Below are positions 63,387 through 64,000 of a DNA stretch of 64,000 nucleotides, piece by piece. The position numbers and the translations under genes are program-made. The notes beneath the pieces are model-generated. The model did not search any database. It saw only the letters and a list, made by a program, of their open reading frames with translations, and had not been told where the DNA came from. The stretch is from Croceibacterium segetis. Lineage in GTDB: Bacteria > Pseudomonadota > Alphaproteobacteria > Sphingomonadales > Sphingomonadaceae. Each line of letters opens with the position of its first letter. The stretch's first letter is position 1. The stretch is from contig NZ_JAANOZ010000005.1 in assembly GCF_011320115.1 (NCBI RefSeq), positions 186,001 through 250,000 of the forward strand. The letters run 5' to 3'.

Positions 63387-64000
63387 ATGCAAGGGCGACT
63401 TCTCAAAGCGGTTGTAACGGGCGCGCTGCTGTCGCTGGCCGCGTGCGGCCATTCGGACGGCCCGCTCGACATTGCGATCATCGGCGACAAGGACGAGGTT
63501 TTTGCCGGTGGCCTGAGGTTGTCCGAAGGCGCGCAGGTGGTTCGCGGCGCAACCGGCGCCGGCCTCGTCGCGCTCGACGCGCAAGGCGAGATCGAACCGG
63601 CCCTGGCCGACCGGTGGATCGTCGCCGACGATGGCAAGAGCTATATTTTCCGCCTGCGCGAAGGGACCTGGCCCGACGGCGCCGAACTTACCGGCGAAAG
63701 CGCGCGCGAGGCCATTCGGCAGGTAATCCGCGGCCTGCGCGGAACTTCGCTCGGACTCGACCTGGGGCCGGTCGACGAGGTCAAGGCGATGGCCGGCCGG
63801 GTCGTCGAGATCGACCTGAAAGCGCCGATGCCCGATTTCCTGCGCTTGCTGGCGCAACCCGAGCTGGCGCTCTCTCACCGGGGTTTCCAGGCCGGTCCGA
63901 TGGTGATCGAACGAGCGCGCCCGGACACCGCGATGGGGCGTCAGCCGACCGAGTTGACGTTCAGGCCCCCGGAAATGCGCGGCCAGCCGCAGGAGGAGGG
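63387..64000 (+). CDS. peptide/oligopeptide ABC-type substrate-binding lipoprotein, 5' part
   Basis: The open frame runs off the right edge with 204 codons in view. It starts with a lipoprotein signal ending LAAC (Cys20), then the SBP_bac_5 pattern (EPALADRWIVADDGKSYIFRLREGTWPDGAELT), followed by the usual domain I hinge (VVEIDLKAPMPDFLRLLAQPE). The substrate and partner permease are outside the window. Confidence 0.8.
   Translation, partial: MQGRLLKAVVTGALLSLAACGHSDGPLDIAIIGDKDEVFAGGLRLSEGAQVVRGATGAGLVALDAQGEIEPALADRWIVADDGKSYIFRLREGTWPDGAELTGESAREAIRQVIRGLRGTSLGLDLGPVDEVKAMAGRVVEIDLKAPMPDFLRLLAQPELALSHRGFQAGPMVIERARPDTAMGRQPTELTFRPPEMRGQPQEE

Overview
The window is GC-rich and tightly packed, with many 4-bp start/stop overlaps. 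It reads as one continuous chromosomal stretch of an alphaproteobacterium, most likely of the order Sphingomonadales. The main evidence is a serine palmitoyltransferase gene next to its own acyl carrier protein (sphingolipids replace LPS in this order), a single-domain DivK response regulator, a very large NAD-glutamate dehydrogenase, a DksA that keeps only one of four zinc cysteines, and a run of proteins typical of sphingomonads (DUF3576, DUF3572, a ribbon-helix-helix protein, SEL1). I saw no rRNA, tRNA, phage, insertion sequence, integrase or CRISPR.

Layout. 1-1.9 kb: start of rpe, then a scar where a truncated ABC exporter gene runs into the tail of a sugar-epimerase gene, then a DUF2141 exported protein. 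1.9-8.0 kb: an accessory-looking lipid cluster with diacylglycerol kinase, a protein resembling the mitochondrial CDP-diacylglycerol synthase Tam41, two nucleotidyltransferases, a CDP-alcohol phosphatidyltransferase and a flippase. 8.0-22.4 kb: peptidase, PilZ, MsrB, an ABC-2 exporter, QueG, an FAD reductase, NAD-GDH, a luciferase-like oxidoreductase, a TPR protein and a hydrolase. 22.5-23.9 kb: a doubly frameshifted polyprenyl-phosphate sugar transferase. 24.0-28.5 kb: a leuS-lptE-holA operon headed by a DUF3576 lipoprotein. 28.9-33.4 kb: an exported protein, an acetoacetyl-CoA reductase, fumC, small genes and galU. 33.5-39.0 kb: an M23 peptidase, a glycosyltransferase and glnE-bcp. 39.1-44.3 kb: an agmatine-deiminase-like enzyme, a TetR/SnoaL pair, prfC and two small enzymes. 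44.3-46.3 kb: glnK-amtB behind a clear sigma-54 promoter. 46.6-54.7 kb: an OmpA-like protein, DUF442/TerC, a two-domain cold-shock protein, argD-argF-hslO, queC and a VTT protein. 54.7-57.9 kb: a TPR lipid-locus neighbour, spt and the ACP. 57.9-64 kb: divK, DUF3572/HAD/RidA/GDPD/GNAT, SEL1, dksA, PilZ and the start of a peptide-binding lipoprotein.

The strongest candidate for an undescribed system is the 1.9-8.0 kb lipid cluster. The predicted steps join up: diacylglycerol to phosphatidate (kinase), phosphatidate to CDP-diacylglycerol (Tam41-like), headgroup activation (two cytidylyltransferase-like enzymes), headgroup transfer (CDP-alcohol phosphatidyltransferase) and possible export (flippase). 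Product and substrates are inference. Other points of note are two DnaA boxes 22 bp apart between divK and its divergent neighbour, paired NtrC-like sites before the glnK sigma-54 promoter, two perfect dyads upstream of dksA, and two independent remnants of exopolysaccharide genes, one broken by a 20-bp repeat insertion.
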